Origin: Kiloniellaceae bacterium
GTDB lineage: Bacteria > Pseudomonadota > Alphaproteobacteria > Kiloniellales > Kiloniellaceae
Reading direction: 5' to 3'
Assembly (NCBI GenBank): GCA_028280915.1
Contig: JANQKX010000097.1
Coordinates: 1 to 26,537 of the forward strand
DNA length: 26,537 nucleotides
Shown: piece after piece, positions 24,836 through 26,537 of the stretch
Numbering within the stretch: position 1 is the stretch's first letter
How the letters are laid out: each line of letters starts with the position of its first letter
Notes under the pieces: generated by a model
Database searches by the model: none
What the model saw: only the letters and a program-made list of their open reading frames with translations
Told to the model about the DNA's origin: nothing
Made by a program: the position numbers and the translations under genes

Positions 24836-26059
24836 TTACGCCAGGCGGGTCGTCACCTTAATTTCGCTTTCAAGCGTGCGGTGAACCGGGCATTTGTCGG
24901 CGATTTCCAGCAGTTTCAGCCGCTGGGCGTCGTCCAGATCCCCCTTGATGACGATATGGCGGTCGATCACGTCCACCTTCCCCGCCTTGGTTTCGCAGTC
25001 TTCGCAGTCCTGGGCGTGGATCTTGTCGTGCTTCAGGGTGACGGTCACCTGTTCCAGGGGCCAGTTCTTCCGGTCCGCGTACATGCGCAAGGTCATGGCG
25101 GTGCAGGCACCCAAGCCGGACAGCAGCAGATCATAGGGGCTGGGACCGCTGTCCAGGCCGCCATAGGATTCAGGTTCGTCGGCCCGCAATTGGTGGGGGC
25201 CGGCGGCGATGCGCTGGGTGAAGCGGCCCTCCCGCGTCTCCTGCACCACCACGCTACCCGGCCGGGCCACAAGCGGCGGCGGCTCCTGCGCCGCACCGTC
25301 CACAAAGCGGGTGGCCCAAGCCGCCAGGACGCGGGACACGTAGATGGCATCCGAGCGGCGAGTCAAAAGGTGGTTGGCATCGTCCAGGGAAACGAAGGAC
25401 TTGGGGTGCTTGGCGGCGCTGAAGATTTGCCCGGCGTTTTCGATGCCCACGGTCTCGTCCCGCGGGGCATGAAACACAATCAAGGCCTTCTTCAGCCCAC
25501 CGATGGCGCTTTCCAACTTCCGGTTTTCGATATCCTCGATAAAGGACTTCCTGATGCGAAAGCTGCGCCCGGCGAGCAGCACCTCGGCCTCGTCATTGGC
25601 CTCGATTTCCGCGCGGGAATCTTGGAACAAATGGGTCACGTGGCCCGGATCCGCCGGCGCCCCGATGGTCGCCACGGCCACGGATTCCGGCACCTGGCCC
25701 GCCGCCGCCAGGACCGCCGCCCCGCCCAGGCTGTGCCCGATCAGGATTTTCGGCGCCTCTAAATGATCGCGCATGTGATCGGCGGCCCGGACCAAATCCT
25801 CCACGTTGGAGGAAAAGGTGGTATTGGCGAATTCCCCTTCGCTGTGCCCCAGGCCGGTGAAATCAAAGCGCAGCACCCCAATTCCCTGCTCCGCCAAACC
25901 GTTGGCGATGCGCGCGGCGGCAAAAATGTCCTTGGTGCAGGTGAAACAATGGGCAAACAAGGCATAAGCCTTGACCGCCCCGCCGCTCGGCAGATCCAGA
26001 CGGGCCGCCAAGCGGCCGCCATGACTGCCCATGAATTCGTGCTTTTGGCCTCCGCTCAT
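24836..26059 (-). CDS. Alpha/beta-hydrolase fused to an OsmC-like domain
   Basis: The 407-residue protein joins an alpha/beta hydrolase (about 1-260) to an OsmC/Ohr-type domain (about 265-407). The hydrolase shows the nucleophile elbow GHSLGG (S110), D201 in HAPRDETV and H230 in DDANHLL. The OsmC part shows the peroxidatic-type C319 in GLGACTAMTLRMYA and C390 in ADKCPVHRTLE, plus an extra CEDC pair (C352, C355). OsmC-type proteins reduce organic hydroperoxides using thiols, and this fusion occurs in various proteobacteria. The hydrolase substrate is unknown, and lipid or ester peroxide detoxification is an inference. GGAGGG lies seven bases before the ATG at 26059. It is divergent from a glutathione S-transferase gene. 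Confidence 0.9.
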   Translation of the reverse strand: MSGGQKHEFMGSHGGRLAARLDLPSGGAVKAYALFAHCFTCTKDIFAAARIANGLAEQGIGVLRFDFTGLGHSEGEFANTTFSSNVEDLVRAADHMRDHLEAPKILIGHSLGGAAVLAAAGQVPESVAVATIGAPADPGHVTHLFQDSRAEIEANDEAEVLLAGRSFRIRKSFIEDIENRKLESAIGGLKKALIVFHAPRDETVGIENAGQIFSAAKHPKSFVSLDDANHLLTRRSDAIYVSRVLAAWATRFVDGAAQEPPPLVARPGSVVVQETREGRFTQRIAAGPHQLRADEPESYGGLDSGPSPYDLLLSGLGACTAMTLRMYADRKNWPLEQVTVTLKHDKIHAQDCEDCETKAGKVDVIDRHIVIKGDLDDAQRLKLLEIADKCPVHRTLESEIKVTTRLA

Positions 26060-26103
26060 GCCGCGCCCTCCGGTAAGTAAAGTGGAAGGCTAGCAAAATG
26101 GCC

Positions 26104-26147
26104 GTTGTTTCGCCATTTTCCCTTGGAATATTTTTAAGCGAAACAAC
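26104..26147. promoter_or_regulatory. Inverted repeat GTTGTTTCGC / GCGAAACAAC in the divergent intergenic region
   Basis: A perfect 10-bp inverted repeat (26104-26113 and 26138-26147), with 24 bases between the arms, lies between the hydrolase/OsmC and GST genes. It could be an operator for either or both. A further copy of GCGAAACAAC is at 18863-18872 in the BKACE upstream region. Confidence 0.45.
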
Positions 26148-26229
26148 ATTCTTGTGATCCGGACGGGGAGATCAGAAAGCGAACGTCCGCCCTGCCACAG
26201 TGAAGAAGTCATAGCGAGGGGGAGCCAGC

Positions 26230-26537
26230 GTGAGAAAACTATGGGGCCGAGCCACGTCCAGCAACGTGCAGGCGGTGATGTGGTGCCTGGGCGAGTTGGG
26301 CCTGGAATGCGAACGGATCGACGTGGGCGGCGCTTTCGGCGGCTTGGACACCCCTGAGTTCGGTGCCCTTAACCCCAACCGCCTGATCCCCGTTCTCGAG
26401 GACGGCGACGCGGTCTTGTGGGAATCCAACGCGGTGAACCGCTATCTGGCCGCGCGATACGGCGACACGGCGTTTTGGCCGGATGATCTGGTGGCCCGGG
26501 CCCAGGTGGACATGTGGATGGAGTGGGTCAAGACCAC
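26230..26537 (+). CDS. Glutathione S-transferase family protein, 5' part (cut by window edge)
   Basis: About 102 residues of a GST are present, starting from the GTG at 26230 with GGGGGA closely upstream. The N-terminal thioredoxin-like domain is visible as KLWGRATSSNVQAVMWCLGE, followed by NPNRLIPVLEDGDAVLWESNAV, where the glutathione-binding ESNA site lies. The start of the helical C-terminal domain follows (ARAQVDMWMEWVKT). It probably conjugates or isomerises a substrate with glutathione; the class cannot be told from half the protein. The divergent hydrolase/OsmC fusion is a thiol-peroxidase-type neighbour. This fits a shared detoxification theme but proves nothing. Confidence 0.9.
   Translation, partial: MRKLWGRATSSNVQAVMWCLGELGLECERIDVGGAFGGLDTPEFGALNPNRLIPVLEDGDAVLWESNAVNRYLAARYGDTAFWPDDLVARAQVDMWMEWVKT

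Overview
The window looks like a chromosomal segment of a GC-rich alphaproteobacterium, probably near the Rhodospirillales. This rests on the lon-clpX-clpP-tig order, a DUF2336 protein, a bifunctional NAD(P)H-hydrate repair enzyme, a small 'KCLKC' zinc-ribbon protein of a type seen in that group, and protein-level resemblance. No 16S rRNA is present, so the placement is inference. There are no insertion sequences, prophage genes or CRISPR arrays. Most genes lie on the minus strand.

Region 1 (1-4742) is the protein quality-control block, read right to left: tRNA-Leu(UAG), trigger factor (tig), clpP, clpX and the 5' part of lon. A heat-shock-like promoter may lie upstream of lon. Region 2 (4926-10274) holds a 93-aa hypothetical protein, an nnr-type NAD(P)HX epimerase/dehydratase coupled to an HpcH/HpaI-type aldolase, a large Sel1-repeat/SPOR envelope protein, and a 55-aa zinc ribbon whose promoter predicts an almost leaderless mRNA. 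Region 3 (10492-14867) holds a 1010-aa kinase / M23 peptidase / class III aminotransferase fusion. It also holds a free-standing secreted beta-helix protein with its own promoter and terminator.

Region 4 (14973-20844) is the most interesting accessory locus. A GbdR/CdhR-type GlxA-family regulator on the plus strand converges on a five-gene minus-strand operon: a Rieske oxygenase of the carnitine/betaine type, an SDR, a beta-keto acid cleavage enzyme (BKACE, DUF849), a second SDR and a carnitine-dehydrogenase-like 3-hydroxyacyl-CoA dehydrogenase family enzyme. Together they suggest catabolism of carnitine or a related hydroxylated quaternary ammonium compound. Dehydrogenation followed by BKACE cleavage would be one step pair, and oxygenase N-dealkylation or C-N cleavage another. 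The oxygenase reductase partner and a betainyl-CoA thioesterase are not in the window. A 60-bp near-perfect inverted repeat sits just before the BKACE ribosome binding site.

Region 5 (21022-26537) holds an EamA/DMT transporter, a TIGR04325-like methyltransferase, a three-helix membrane protein, a DUF2336 protein, a tandem-hairpin (REP-like) element, an alpha/beta-hydrolase-OsmC fusion and the start of a divergent glutathione S-transferase gene. All calls come from reading motifs by eye; no database search was run.
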